Shown here piece by piece: positions 9,227-18,866 of a stretch of DNA of 64,000 nucleotides. The position numbers were made by a program, and so were the translations under genes. This stretch comes from Sphingomonas paucimobilis NBRC 13935. Its GTDB lineage: Bacteria > Pseudomonadota > Alphaproteobacteria > Sphingomonadales > Sphingomonadaceae. Position 1 is the first letter of the stretch. Each line of letters starts with the position of its first letter. The notes below the pieces were generated by a model that did no database searches, was not told the DNA's origin, and saw only the letters and a list, made by a program, of their open reading frames with translations. The stretch spans positions 1-64,000 of the forward strand of contig NZ_BBJS01000018.1 of assembly GCF_000739895.2 (NCBI RefSeq), given 5' to 3'.

Positions 9227-11880
9227 CCCTTCCAACGAAAGCCCGCCTTATGCCCTCCCCGCTTCGCCTGTTGCTGGTCACGCTGCTCGGTTCCGCCGCC
9301 ATCCCCGCCATGGCACAGGAACGGCTAACGGTGGACATGGCCAGCGACACCGGCGCCTTCCATGGCGGCGCGTCGGGCACGCTCTACGGGCTTTACGACG
9401 CGCGCCTGCCCCACCCCAATCTGGTCGAGGGCATCGGCCTTCGCACCGTGTCGACCAAGGCGCAGGACGGCCCGCAGCATCCCGGCGCCGACGCGCTGGA
9501 GGTGGCGACGCTGCTGACCGACGCATCGGGCGGCGACACCTATATCTACATGACCGATATCAACCGCGAATTTCCCTACAACTGGAAGACGGGCGACTGC
9601 GCGCAGTCGGTCACCAACTATATCGAAAAGCTGCGCGCCCAGGTCCGCCAGGTGAAGGGCATGGACAAGCGCTATCGCGACCGCATCGTCTTCGTGCCGT
9701 ATAATGAGCCCGACGGGAACATGTTCAGCGGCGGCGACAAGAGCTGCAATGGCGTCAGTTGGCAGAAGGACCCCAGCGTCTTCAACGATGCCTGGGACCG
9801 CGCGGTGCGGATGATCCGCCAGGAAATGCCCGGCGCCCGGATCGCCGGGCCCAATACCAGCATCCTGTTTCCCGAAGTCGAAGGCTTTCTGCGCCACGCC
9901 ATCGCGGCGGACACCATGCCCGACATCGTGACCTGGCACGAACTCAGCAACCCCGCGACGGTGCGAACCAGCGTGCGGCGCTATCGCGAATGGGAAGACC
10001 GGCTGTTCGCGGGCACCAAGTGGCAGGGCCGCCATCTGCCGATCAACATCAACGAATATGCGTATAACTACCATACCTCGGTCCCCGGCCAGATGGTGCA
10101 ATGGGTCGCCGCGATCGAGGATTCCAAGGTCGATGCCGACATCGCCTATTGGAATATCGACGGCAATCTGAGCGACTCCGCCGTCCAGGCCAATCGCGGG
10201 AACGGGCAGTGGTGGCTGCTCAACGCCTATGCGACGATGAGCGGCCATACGCTGGCCGTCACGCCGCCGCATCCGGACGAGAGCTATACGTTGCAGGGCG
10301 TGGCGACGCTCGACCCCACTCGCCGGCAGGCGCGCGTGCTGTTCGGCGGCAAGAGCGGCGATGCGACCATAGCGCTGGCCCATGTCCCCGCCGCCTTCGG
10401 CGCGAATGTCCGGGTGCGGGCGCGCATGATCAGCTGGACCGGGCAGTTGGGCGACGCCACCCCGCCCGACGTCATCGCCGACCGGGTCCTGCCGGTGCGG
10501 GACGGGGGCGTCGCGCTGACCTTCGGCCAGGACGGCCTGCCGGCGCTGCGCGAGGAAGCGGCCTATGAACTGGTCGTGACGCCCGGCGACGGTGCCCGCA
10601 TACCCGCGGTCACCATCCCCTGGAGCCAGGATTATGAAGCGGAAAAGGCGACGCGGCGCGGAACCGGCCTGACCGTCCGCGGCCCGGAGGGCTCGCCCAA
10701 GAATGTCGACCGTTTCCACACCTCGGGCGGCTATTCGGTCGAGGGGTTCAAGACCGGCGCCGATGCCGCGCTCGACTTCGCGATCGATGTGCCGCGTGCG
10801 GGCCGCTATGATCTGCGCGTGCTGGCCAGCACCTTCAACAAGGATCCGCTGGCCGAGGCGCAGGGGCCGACCAACGTCTTCCTGCGGATCGACGGCAAGC
10901 CGGCCGGCGAGACCGAGCTGTTCCTGCCGCTCGGCTACAAGCCCTCGGTGCTCGACCATGTCGATACGGTCGTCTCGCTGCCGCAGGGGCGCCACACGCT
11001 GACCCTGGCGACCCGCAGTCTGGACGGGACGCGCGCGACGCGGGGCAATGCCTTGGTCGACCGCATCACGCTGACCGCCGCCGACCCGGCGGTGACGATG
11101 ACGCGCTACGACGTGCGCGACGCGATGCTGACGGGCACGAAGCCCGGTGGCAGCGACAGTGTCATCCTGTCGCCGGGGGCCAGCGCCACCTTCTGGATAT
11201 ATGGCGCGCAGGACCGGCTGGCGCGCCTGTCTCCCGAGGCCAACGGGGCACTCCGTATGACGGTCAATGGCCGCGCCGTCACCTCGGGCGAGGCCTTCCT
11301 GCTCGGCGGGATCAACAAGGTCGTGGTGACGGGGGCCGGCCGCCCGGCCTCGCTGCGTGGCCTGCGCGTCACGGCGGGAGGCGGCGCCGCGCCGCATGGA
11401 TATGAGGCGGAAGCGGCGCAGGTCGCCGGTACCGCCCGGATCGGGGACGTCTCGCTCGCCAGCGGCGGCCGCGCCGTGTTCGACATCGGCGGCGCGCCGG
11501 GCAATGGCAACACGCTGACCTTCCCGCAGGTGATGGCGGACAAGGCGGGCCCCTATGCGCTCACCATCCGCTTCTCCAACGACGAACAGTCCAAGGCGAC
11601 GCATTACAATCCCGATCCCCTCGCCCGGACCGCGCGGATTTCCGTCAACGGGGCCAAGCCCGTGCTGGCGACCTTCCCCAACAGCTTCCACGCCAATAAC
11701 TGGTGGGAGATGACGGTGCCCGTGACTTTGCGCGCCGGCGCCAACAGCATCCAGATCTCGGGCGAGGAACAGCCCAATTGGGATGGCCGCACCTATGCGT
11801 CGCAGACCTGGCCGGGCGTACTGCTCCGCTCGCGCTATGCGCCCAATATCGACCGTATCACGGTGACGCCCATGCCCTGA
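9223..11880 (+). CDS. Secreted clan GH-A glycoside hydrolase with CBM-like modules
   Basis: An 885-residue exported protein. The ATG at 9223 overlaps the symporter stop; a second in-frame ATG at 9250 is also possible. The signal peptide is cleaved after AIPAMA near residue 31. A catalytic domain occupies about residues 35-470: Glu162 in YNEPDGN fits the acid/base of clan GH-A, and Glu278 in ININEYAYN fits the nucleophile, at normal spacing. The C-terminal half shows two beta-rich carbohydrate-binding-like modules (starting near DYEAEKA and GYEAEAA, CBM6/35 style). It is GH39-like, but I cannot assign the family with certainty. Its context predicts arabinose- or xylose-containing plant glycans as substrate. 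Confidence 0.75.
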   Translation: MTLPTKARLMPSPLRLLLVTLLGSAAIPAMAQERLTVDMASDTGAFHGGASGTLYGLYDARLPHPNLVEGIGLRTVSTKAQDGPQHPGADALEVATLLTDASGGDTYIYMTDINREFPYNWKTGDCAQSVTNYIEKLRAQVRQVKGMDKRYRDRIVFVPYNEPDGNMFSGGDKSCNGVSWQKDPSVFNDAWDRAVRMIRQEMPGARIAGPNTSILFPEVEGFLRHAIAADTMPDIVTWHELSNPATVRTSVRRYREWEDRLFAGTKWQGRHLPININEYAYNYHTSVPGQMVQWVAAIEDSKVDADIAYWNIDGNLSDSAVQANRGNGQWWLLNAYATMSGHTLAVTPPHPDESYTLQGVATLDPTRRQARVLFGGKSGDATIALAHVPAAFGANVRVRARMISWTGQLGDATPPDVIADRVLPVRDGGVALTFGQDGLPALREEAAYELVVTPGDGARIPAVTIPWSQDYEAEKATRRGTGLTVRGPEGSPKNVDRFHTSGGYSVEGFKTGADAALDFAIDVPRAGRYDLRVLASTFNKDPLAEAQGPTNVFLRIDGKPAGETELFLPLGYKPSVLDHVDTVVSLPQGRHTLTLATRSLDGTRATRGNALVDRITLTAADPAVTMTRYDVRDAMLTGTKPGGSDSVILSPGASATFWIYGAQDRLARLSPEANGALRMTVNGRAVTSGEAFLLGGINKVVVTGAGRPASLRGLRVTAGGGAAPHGYEAEAAQVAGTARIGDVSLASGGRAVFDIGGAPGNGNTLTFPQVMADKAGPYALTIRFSNDEQSKATHYNPDPLARTARISVNGAKPVLATFPNSFHANNWWEMTVPVTLRAGANSIQISGEEQPNWDGRTYASQTWPGVLLRSRYAPNIDRITVTPMP

Positions 11881-11922
11881 TCGGCCATCCTCGGCGAAGC
11901 CGCGCCCCGGCTTCGCTCTCTT

Positions 11923-11937
11923 CCGTAAACGTTTCCG
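11923..11937. promoter_or_regulatory. Second LacI-type operator upstream of TonB receptor
   Basis: CCGTAAACGTTTCCG matches the lacI/GH31 palindrome in its left half and centre and differs mainly at one position of the right half. It lies in the 85-bp gap before the TonB receptor gene, 19 nt upstream of its ribosome-binding site, which suggests the receptor has its own regulated promoter. Confidence 0.75.
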
Positions 11938-11965
11938 ATTACAAGCAAAAAATGTGGAGGGGATT

Positions 11966-14731
11966 ATGAGACAGACAGTGATCGCAGGCCTGTTGGCATC
12001 GGTATCGGCCATGGCGGCCATGGCGGCCATGACGGTGGCGGCACCCGCCCTGGCGCAGGAACAGCCGACGTCGACGGATCAGACGCAAGGTCCGGCTGCT
12101 GCTCCCGCCACCGCCGATCAGGACGAAACGGGCAGCGCCGACATCGTCGTCACCGGCCTCCGCCAGAGCCTGAGCAGCGCGCAGAACATCAAGCGCAACT
12201 CGGACGCGATCGTCGACGCGCTGGTCGCCGAGGATATCGGCAAATTCCCCGACAACAACGCGTCCGAAGCCATTGCCCGCGTCACCGGCGTGCAGGTGAC
12301 GCGCTATGCCGACGAGGCGAACGGCGTGCTGATCCGCGGCCTGCCCAATGTGCAGACGACGGTGCAGGGGCGCGAGATATTCACCGCCGATGGCCGGTCG
12401 GTCGCGATTCAGGATTTCCCGGCTCAGGCGCTGTCGCGCGTCGATGTGTTCAAGGCGACCACCGCCGAGAATCTGGAGGGCGGCATCGCCGGCCTGATCG
12501 ATGTCGGGCTGCGCCGCCCCTTCGACCTCAAGGGCTTCCAGCTCGCGGGCGCGGCTCGCGGCGTCTACAATACCGAATCGCGCAAGCTCGACCCGATCGG
12601 CAGCCTGCTGATCAGCGATCGGTGGCAGACCGGGATCGGGGAGATCGGCGCGCTCATCAACGCGTCCTTCACCCAGACGCGGTTCCTCAACTCGGTCCGC
12701 TATCAGGGCTTCCAGGACAATGTGCCCGCCGCGCAGGCGATCCTGCCCGCCTCGGTCGGCCGCAACTTCACCTTCCCGCAGGATATCGGCCTGTTCTACG
12801 GTCGCGGCAATCGCCAGCGCCCGTCGATCAACGGATCGGTGCAGTGGAAGCCCGCCGACAATCTGATGATCTATGTCGACGGCCTGTATCAGGGCTATCG
12901 CAACAAGATCGCCAACGACTTTTTCGGCATCCCCATCCAGTCGAGCCCCAGCGGCGGCAATCCGCCGACGATCCGCAATGCGGTGCTGACCCAGGACGGT
13001 ACGACGCTCGAATCCTTCGACGTCGATCTGGGCATCGTCAACGGCCCGACCAAGCAGGCGGGGCGGCAGAGCACCGATACCTTCCAGGGCGCGCTGGGTG
13101 CGAAATGGGATATCGGCAACGCCGTCTTCACCACCGACCTCGCCTATACCAAGTCGACCGTCGACAATAGCTATTATGAATTCCAGACGACGCTGGCCAA
13201 CCCGCTGTCCCTGGCGGTGAAGCTGAACGATCAGCGCAGCGTCAATTTCACGCCTAGCGGCGTCGATTTCAACAATCCCGCCAGCTTCCTGGTGCGCGGC
13301 CTTTACGAGAACCGGAACCGGGCGGAGGGCAGCCAGTGGCAATGGCAGGGCAATCTGGCGATCGATACCGAATCGTCGCTCTTCCCCAAATTCCAGTTCG
13401 GCCTGCGCTATGCCGATCGTAACGCCAGCTCGGTCTTCGGGGATCGCTATGCCGCGCTGAACAGCCTGCGCGATCCGATCGGCAATGTGCCCGGCGTGTC
13501 CGACGGACGGATCATCGAGGCGGGGTTCCACGGCGACAACGTGCAGCAATTCCGCTCCTGGTTCGCGCCCGATCCCAATATCCTGAACAACCGGATCAAC
13601 GATGTCCGCGACTATGTCCGCCAGGCACTGGTGCGCGCCGGCGCCGATGCGGGCGCACGCCAGACCTGGGCGCCCGAGCGGCCCGCGCTCAACCCGCTCA
13701 ACGCCTTCAACGCGCGCGAGCAGGTGTTCACCAGCTATGCCCAGGTCAATTACGCCTTCGATATCGGCATTCCGGTCGATGGCGTGATCGGCGGGCGCGT
13801 CATCATCACGCGCAACCGGCTGAACGGCACCAACCAATTGCCCACCGCGAACGGCACGGTGCTGGTGCCGATCAACTCCTCGACCCAGTATGTCGATATC
13901 CTGCCCAATATCAGCGCGCAGTTGCACTTTACCGATCAGTTGAAGCTTCGCCTGTCGCGGACCCAGGCATTGTCGCGCCCTGGATTCAACCAGATCAACC
14001 CGACGCTGACCATCCAGCAGGGTACGATCGGCGGCAATATCTCCTACACCGGCAATGGCGGCAATCCGAACCTGCAACCCATCCGGTCGGACAATTACGA
14101 CGCCTCGCTCGAATATTATTTCTCGCGCACCGGATCGGTGTCGGTCGCGGGCTTCTATCGCAAGATCAACGGCTTCATCAATTCGCTCCCGCAGATCGTC
14201 AATGTCCAGCCGTTCGGCGACATCCTGGTCTATCGCCCGTCAAATGCCGGGTCGGGCACGATCAAGGGGATCGAGGTCGCCGGCACCACCTTCTTCGACT
14301 TCCTGCCCGGTGCGCTGCGCGGGCTCGGCGCACAGGCGAATTTCACCTATATCGATGGCGAGCAGGTGCTGGATTCGGCGGCCAATTTCGCGGGCGGTCG
14401 CCAGACCCTGCCGGGTGTGTCCAAATACAGCTTCAACGTCATCGGCCTGTACGAACTGGGGCCGACGAGCGTGCGGCTGGCCTATAATTACCGCAGCGCC
14501 AATGTGGACGGCTTCGGCGCGCCGGGCGTGTTCACCACCGTCTATTCGGGCGCCGTCGGGCGGCTCGACCTGTCGGCCAGTTATAATCTGAACGACAATA
14601 TCACGCTGACGGTCGACGCCACCAACCTGCTGCGCACCCCCTATCACAGCTATGTGAAGGACCCGCGCTATCCGCGCGACGTGCGGTGGGAGGCGAGCCT
14701 GTTGTCGGCGGGCGTCCGCTTCCGCTTCTGA
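11966..14731 (+). CDS. TonB-dependent receptor (Caulobacter-type, glycan uptake)
   Basis: Outer-membrane barrel receptor of 921 residues. The ATG at 11966 has GGAGGGG just upstream. The signal peptide contains a short repeat (MAAMAAM) from three copies of a 9-bp unit and ends ALAQ. The plug domain begins with DIVVTGLRQ and carries the KFPDNNASEAIARVTGVQV signature typical of the sphingomonad/Caulobacter carbohydrate receptor family; the last strand ends in an aromatic (RFRF), as expected for barrel insertion. With its upstream LacI-type operator and glycosidase neighbours, it likely imports oligosaccharides of the same glycan. Ligand is inferred. Confidence 0.92.
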   Translation: MRQTVIAGLLASVSAMAAMAAMTVAAPALAQEQPTSTDQTQGPAAAPATADQDETGSADIVVTGLRQSLSSAQNIKRNSDAIVDALVAEDIGKFPDNNASEAIARVTGVQVTRYADEANGVLIRGLPNVQTTVQGREIFTADGRSVAIQDFPAQALSRVDVFKATTAENLEGGIAGLIDVGLRRPFDLKGFQLAGAARGVYNTESRKLDPIGSLLISDRWQTGIGEIGALINASFTQTRFLNSVRYQGFQDNVPAAQAILPASVGRNFTFPQDIGLFYGRGNRQRPSINGSVQWKPADNLMIYVDGLYQGYRNKIANDFFGIPIQSSPSGGNPPTIRNAVLTQDGTTLESFDVDLGIVNGPTKQAGRQSTDTFQGALGAKWDIGNAVFTTDLAYTKSTVDNSYYEFQTTLANPLSLAVKLNDQRSVNFTPSGVDFNNPASFLVRGLYENRNRAEGSQWQWQGNLAIDTESSLFPKFQFGLRYADRNASSVFGDRYAALNSLRDPIGNVPGVSDGRIIEAGFHGDNVQQFRSWFAPDPNILNNRINDVRDYVRQALVRAGADAGARQTWAPERPALNPLNAFNAREQVFTSYAQVNYAFDIGIPVDGVIGGRVIITRNRLNGTNQLPTANGTVLVPINSSTQYVDILPNISAQLHFTDQLKLRLSRTQALSRPGFNQINPTLTIQQGTIGGNISYTGNGGNPNLQPIRSDNYDASLEYYFSRTGSVSVAGFYRKINGFINSLPQIVNVQPFGDILVYRPSNAGSGTIKGIEVAGTTFFDFLPGALRGLGAQANFTYIDGEQVLDSAANFAGGRQTLPGVSKYSFNVIGLYELGPTSVRLAYNYRSANVDGFGAPGVFTTVYSGAVGRLDLSASYNLNDNITLTVDATNLLRTPYHSYVKDPRYPRDVRWEASLLSAGVRFRF

Positions 14732-14738
14732 AGGGCGT

Positions 14739-14767
14739 GGGCGGGTCGCGAGGGAAGCGGCCCGCCC
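14739..14767. terminator. Possible hairpin terminator between convergent genes
   Basis: GGGCGGG and CCCGCCC form a 7-bp GC stem with a 15-nt loop in the gap between the TonB receptor and the convergent FUSC gene. No U-run follows, so function as an intrinsic terminator is uncertain. Confidence 0.4.
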
Positions 14768-14768
14768 C

Positions 14769-15287
14769 CTACCCCGTCCGACGGAACAGCATCCGATCGG
14801 CGATCCAGTGCAGCGCCGCGCCGATGGCCACGCCCAACAGTACCTCCTGCGCGCGGGCCATGGCGGAGGCGGGAACCGTTCCCCCCGGCGGCACCGTCAA
14901 CAGCACGATGACCGACGTCCACATGCCCGCGCGCAGATCGACACGCAGTCGCGCAATCGCCGCCGTCAGCCCGACCGCGACCGCCAGCATCGTCACCGGC
15001 CCGGCCCCCGGCATGACCAGCGCGACGGCTGTTGCCACCGCGACGCCGATGAGGGTCGCGACCACGCGCCATGCCAGCGTGCGATTGGTGTCGCCCAGCT
15101 TTTCCTGCGACACGACCAGCGCCGATACGCTCGCCCAGATCGGATGGTCGAGATGCAGCGCATCGGCGACCACCAGCGCCAGCACCGCCGCGCCCGTACA
15201 CCGGATCACGAAGGCGGCGGCCCGGATCGCCTCCGCCCAGGACAGATGAGCCGTGACCCAGGAGCGCAGTGCGGGCGGGGGCCTCAT
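14769..15287 (-). CDS. Half-size FUSC-family membrane protein
   Basis: Encodes 172 residues with about five or six hydrophobic helices and the FUSC (fusaric acid resistance/aromatic acid exporter) type segment around [20 protein letters not shown]. Full-length family members are two to four times longer and carry a cytoplasmic domain; here only the membrane module is present. Its ATG overlaps the poxB stop codon by 4 nt, so it is translated with pyruvate oxidase. A role in exporting an organic acid is possible but is inference from family and coupling only. Confidence 0.72.
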   Translation of the reverse strand: MRPPPALRSWVTAHLSWAEAIRAAAFVIRCTGAAVLALVVADALHLDHPIWASVSALVVSQEKLGDTNRTLAWRVVATLIGVAVATAVALVMPGAGPVTMLAVAVGLTAAIARLRVDLRAGMWTSVIVLLTVPPGGTVPASAMARAQEVLLGVAIGAALHWIADRMLFRRTG

Positions 15288-17008
15288 CGGAAGAGATTGG
15301 CCTTGGCCAGTTCCAGCACCTCGTCGCCGCGCCCGCTGAGCACCGCGCGCACGGCATACAGGCTGAAGCCCTTCACCTGCTCCGCCTGGATCTTGGGCGG
15401 CACGATCAATTCCATCGTCTCGGTCACGACATCGACCAGCGCCGGCCCGTCATGCGCGAATGCCTCGCGCAGCGCCTCCTCCAGCGCGTCCGACCGCGTC
15501 ACCCGCGCCCCGAAATAACCCATCTCGCGCGCGATCGCGGCGAAGTCCGGGTTCTGCAGCGCGACATTGGTGTCGACATAACCTGCCGCCTTCTGCTCCA
15601 GCTCGACGAAACCCAGCGTCGAATTGTTGAAGACGACGACCTTGATCGGCAGCTTCATCTGCACCGCGGTCAGCATGTCGCCCATCAGCATGGCGAGACC
15701 ACCATCGCCCGACAGCGACACCACCTGCCGCCCGGGGAAGGCGCCCTGCACGCCCAGCGCCTGGGGCAGCGCATTGGCCATCGAGCCATGGTTGAACGAC
15801 CCGATCAACCGCCGCTTGCCGTTCATCGTCAGGTAGCGCGCGGCCCAGACGGCGGGTGTGCCGACATCGGCGGTGAACACCGCATCCTCTGCTGCGACCC
15901 GGTCGACCAGCCGGGCGACATATTGAGGATGAAGCGGCTTGTCCTCCTTGCGCGGGGTGGCGAGGTCATCCAGCCCCTTGCGCGCATCGCGGTAATGGGC
16001 ACGCGCCTTGTCGAGGAAGCGATCGTCACGCTCGCCTTGGATCCGCGGCAGCAGCGCACGCGCCGCCTCGCGCACATCGGCGACGACACCCAGATCGAGC
16101 GGCACGCGCCGGCCGAGCGCGCTGGGGTCGCGGTCGATCTGCACCACCCTGGCCTTTTCAGGATAGAAGTTGCGATAGGGAAAGTCGGTGCCGAGCATCA
16201 GCAACGTGTCGCATTCCATCATCGCATAATAGCCCGAGGAAAAGCCGATCAGCCCGGTCATCCCGACATCGTAAGGATTGTCCCATTCGATCCATTCCTT
16301 TCCCCGATAGGCATGGACGATCGGCGCCTTCAGCGCGGCGGCGAGCGCGACGACCTCGTCATGCGCACCCGCCGTGCCCGCACCGCACAGCATCGTCACC
16401 GCTTTCGATCCGTTGAGCAGCTCCGCGACCTGCGCCAGCACGCCGTCGTCGGGCAGGATGCGCGGTGCGGCCAGCGGCGGGAAGGGAACCACGCGCGTCT
16501 GCGGCGCCTCCTGCAAGGCGACGTCGCCGGGAATGACCAGCACCGCCACCCCACGCTGGCCGATCGCGGTGCGGATGGCGCGGTGGAGCAGTTCGGGCAT
16601 CTGCTTGGCGTCCTGCACCATCTCACAGAAATGGCTGCATTCGCGGAACAGCTCGGTGGGATGGGTTTCCTGGAAATAGCCCAGGCCGATCTCGCTCGAC
16701 GGGATATGCGCGGCGATCGCCAGCACCGGCACATGGTTGCGATGACAGTCATACAGGCCGTTGATCAGATGAAGATTGCCCGGCCCGCAACTACCGGCAC
16801 ACACCGCCAGCGCGCCGGTCGCCGCCGCCTCGGCCCCGGCGGCAAAGGCGCCCGCTTCCTCGTTGCGGACATGCATCCAGTCGATCTTGCCCGATTTGCG
16901 CAAGCTGTCGTTGAACGCGTTCAGGCTGTCGCCCGTCACGCCCCAGATCCGCTTCACCCCGGCTTCCACCAGGGTCCGGTTCAGAAGGTCCGCGATCGTC
17001 TCGGCCAT
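15284..17008 (-). CDS. poxB: Pyruvate dehydrogenase (quinone) / pyruvate oxidase PoxB
   Basis: TPP- and FAD-dependent oxidative decarboxylation of pyruvate to acetate and CO2, passing electrons to the quinone pool at the membrane. The 574-residue length is standard. Glu50 in RNEEAGAF is the conserved TPP-activating glutamate; [12 protein letters not shown] through VVFNN is the TPP/Mg-binding motif; the middle domain ([11 protein letters not shown]) binds FAD. The C-terminal segment resembles the lipid-activated tail of PoxB, so I prefer this over acetolactate synthase. Downstream and overlapping is a FUSC-like membrane gene. The upstream gap of about 130 bp presumably holds its promoter. Confidence 0.9.
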   Translation of the reverse strand: MAETIADLLNRTLVEAGVKRIWGVTGDSLNAFNDSLRKSGKIDWMHVRNEEAGAFAAGAEAAATGALAVCAGSCGPGNLHLINGLYDCHRNHVPVLAIAAHIPSSEIGLGYFQETHPTELFRECSHFCEMVQDAKQMPELLHRAIRTAIGQRGVAVLVIPGDVALQEAPQTRVVPFPPLAAPRILPDDGVLAQVAELLNGSKAVTMLCGAGTAGAHDEVVALAAALKAPIVHAYRGKEWIEWDNPYDVGMTGLIGFSSGYYAMMECDTLLMLGTDFPYRNFYPEKARVVQIDRDPSALGRRVPLDLGVVADVREAARALLPRIQGERDDRFLDKARAHYRDARKGLDDLATPRKEDKPLHPQYVARLVDRVAAEDAVFTADVGTPAVWAARYLTMNGKRRLIGSFNHGSMANALPQALGVQGAFPGRQVVSLSGDGGLAMLMGDMLTAVQMKLPIKVVVFNNSTLGFVELEQKAAGYVDTNVALQNPDFAAIAREMGYFGARVTRSDALEEALREAFAHDGPALVDVVTETMELIVPPKIQAEQVKGFSLYAVRAVLSGRGDEVLELAKANLFR

Positions 17009-17140
17009 ATGCCATCATCCTTTGCTGACTGAGGGCGCGGGCGTTCGATCCCGCCTATGCTGCATCAGCGAAACGGTGGTGAGGGCGATTGGCTTCCCCG
17101 AAGGGCGTGAAATTCCTGTAATCCGGGTGACGGGCGTATG

Positions 17141-18850
17141 TCAGAACAGCCCGTCATCATCGTCGTCGAAGGTCACCGTGGACACCGGCGCCGCCACCGG
17201 CTCCATGCCGGGCAACAGGAAGGCGGCATGAATGTCGCGCTCGCATGCCATGGTGTAAAGCCGCGCGGCCCAGGGCAGCAATTCGCGGAGCGCCTCCTCG
17301 TCGGCGTCGCTCAGGCCGGCGTCATTGGCGACCCGTGGCGCGACATGATCGGCATAGAGCGACAGCGCCTGCCCGGCCAGCAGCAAGGTCTCGACGAAGC
17401 CGCGCTGCTGCCCCAGATCGCTGGCCGTCGCTTCCAGCGAAGCCGCGATGCGCAGGGCATCCCCGCCGGCACGCGCCATCGCCGCGCTCGAACTGTCGCA
17501 GGCACCGCGTACCACCGCCAGCGCATCGCCTAGCACGTCGCGGGTATCCGCCGCGCCACCCTCTTGGACCAGATCGATCGCGGCGAGCACGCCGATCAAC
17601 TGCCCGACCGAAGTGCTGAGCTGGTCGAGGCGACTGGCGCAGGGCGCCACCTCCTTGGCGATCACCGCGACCGCGCGGCCCAGCGTGCCATGCCGACGGC
17701 ACAGAAGCTGGGTGTTGGTCGAAATGTCCTGCACATTGACCGCGATGTTCTGGATACGCGCCAGCCCGCTGGTCAGGTCGGCCAGCGTCTGCCCGACGAA
17801 GCCGGTCAGCTCGGCCAATTGCGCATCGGCCTGGCAAAGCTGGTCGGTCACGTCGCCCAGCTTGGCGATACCGGTTTCCAGTTGGACCAGAATCTGCCCG
17901 TCATCGCCGCCATGCGACTCCAGCAGCGTGCGCAGCGTATCGGCCAGCGGCCCCAGCCGTTCGAGCGCGGGGACGATCGCGTTGATCTCCTGCCCGAAAT
18001 CCTCCGCCATGGCCGTCAGTTGCGCGGCCACCAGCCGCGCCATATGCGCCGACGCGCCGGCGGGAACGGCGGGCTCGTCTGAGTGATGCGGCGCGATGCG
18101 GCGCAGGATCGTGATGCCATGTTCGGCCCGCTGGCGCACACTGTCGCCGATCTGGATCGCGCCCAGGATGCGCGCGACCTCGCCCTGCACGGTGCGCATG
18201 ACGCCGTCGGCCTCGTCGGTCATGCGCATGACCGCCTCGACATGCTCCTGCAGCGCATTGGCATTGTTGGTCAGCTCGGCGGGCAGTGCATCGCCCGCGC
18301 GCAGACACTCGGCGGCGAGCAGCCGGTCGGCCTTCTGCACGTCGCTGACCACCTGCCCGAACTGGTCGAGCTCCTTCTCGATATGGTGAAGCTCGCGCCG
18401 GCCGCTCGCCAGCTTGTCGTCCATGCCGACGACGAAGTTGAAGAACGCCGCCTCGCCCGAGGACGCGATCTTGATGTTCATCCCATAGATGCCGAGCAGC
18501 TTCAGGATGGTGCCGACTTCCTCCAGCAAGCGGCGCAGTTCGCGCGCACGGCCGGTCAGCGTCTCGACCTCCACCGCGCGGCGGCGCTGGATCACGGGCA
18601 GCGCGGTCAGGCGATAGGCGACCTGCCGCAACCGGCCGACCGCCACGCCCGCCGTCTCGGGCGACAGCGACTGGCGGATCGCCGCCACCCCCCGGGCCAT
18701 GCCGTCGATCGTGTCGATCGCGGCAGCCAGGTTTTCGCCGGTCTGACGGAACGCATCCTCCAGGCCGCTCATCTGCGCTTCCAGCTGGTCGGCGAGCTCC
18801 GCCACCGGCGTCAGGATCAGCGACTCGGGAACGATGCGTTCCATCAACAT
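17141..18850 (-). CDS. Helical cytoplasmic protein ending the chemotaxis operon, unknown function
   Basis: Encodes 569 residues with no signal peptide or membrane helix. GGAGAGGAAA just upstream of the ATG at 18850 sets the start. Nearly the whole protein is predicted long amphipathic helix with heptad-like leucine and alanine spacing, reminiscent of a chemoreceptor without membrane or HAMP segments, but the conserved receptor hairpin tip is missing. The C-terminus is strongly acidic (FDDDDDGLF). It starts 16 nt after the cheB stop and is the last gene of the che operon, so a signalling or scaffold role with CheA/CheW or CheB/CheR is likely. I do not recognise the family. Confidence 0.7.
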   Translation of the reverse strand: MLMERIVPESLILTPVAELADQLEAQMSGLEDAFRQTGENLAAAIDTIDGMARGVAAIRQSLSPETAGVAVGRLRQVAYRLTALPVIQRRRAVEVETLTGRARELRRLLEEVGTILKLLGIYGMNIKIASSGEAAFFNFVVGMDDKLASGRRELHHIEKELDQFGQVVSDVQKADRLLAAECLRAGDALPAELTNNANALQEHVEAVMRMTDEADGVMRTVQGEVARILGAIQIGDSVRQRAEHGITILRRIAPHHSDEPAVPAGASAHMARLVAAQLTAMAEDFGQEINAIVPALERLGPLADTLRTLLESHGGDDGQILVQLETGIAKLGDVTDQLCQADAQLAELTGFVGQTLADLTSGLARIQNIAVNVQDISTNTQLLCRRHGTLGRAVAVIAKEVAPCASRLDQLSTSVGQLIGVLAAIDLVQEGGAADTRDVLGDALAVVRGACDSSSAAMARAGGDALRIAASLEATASDLGQQRGFVETLLLAGQALSLYADHVAPRVANDAGLSDADEEALRELLPWAARLYTMACERDIHAAFLLPGMEPVAAPVSTVTFDDDDDGLF

Positions 18851-18866
18851 GGGCTTTCCTCTCCGT

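Noticed and set aside
12011..12035. Threefold 9-bp repeat in the TonB receptor signal sequence
   Set aside because: Short in-frame repeat within the signal peptide; no sign of a separate element.
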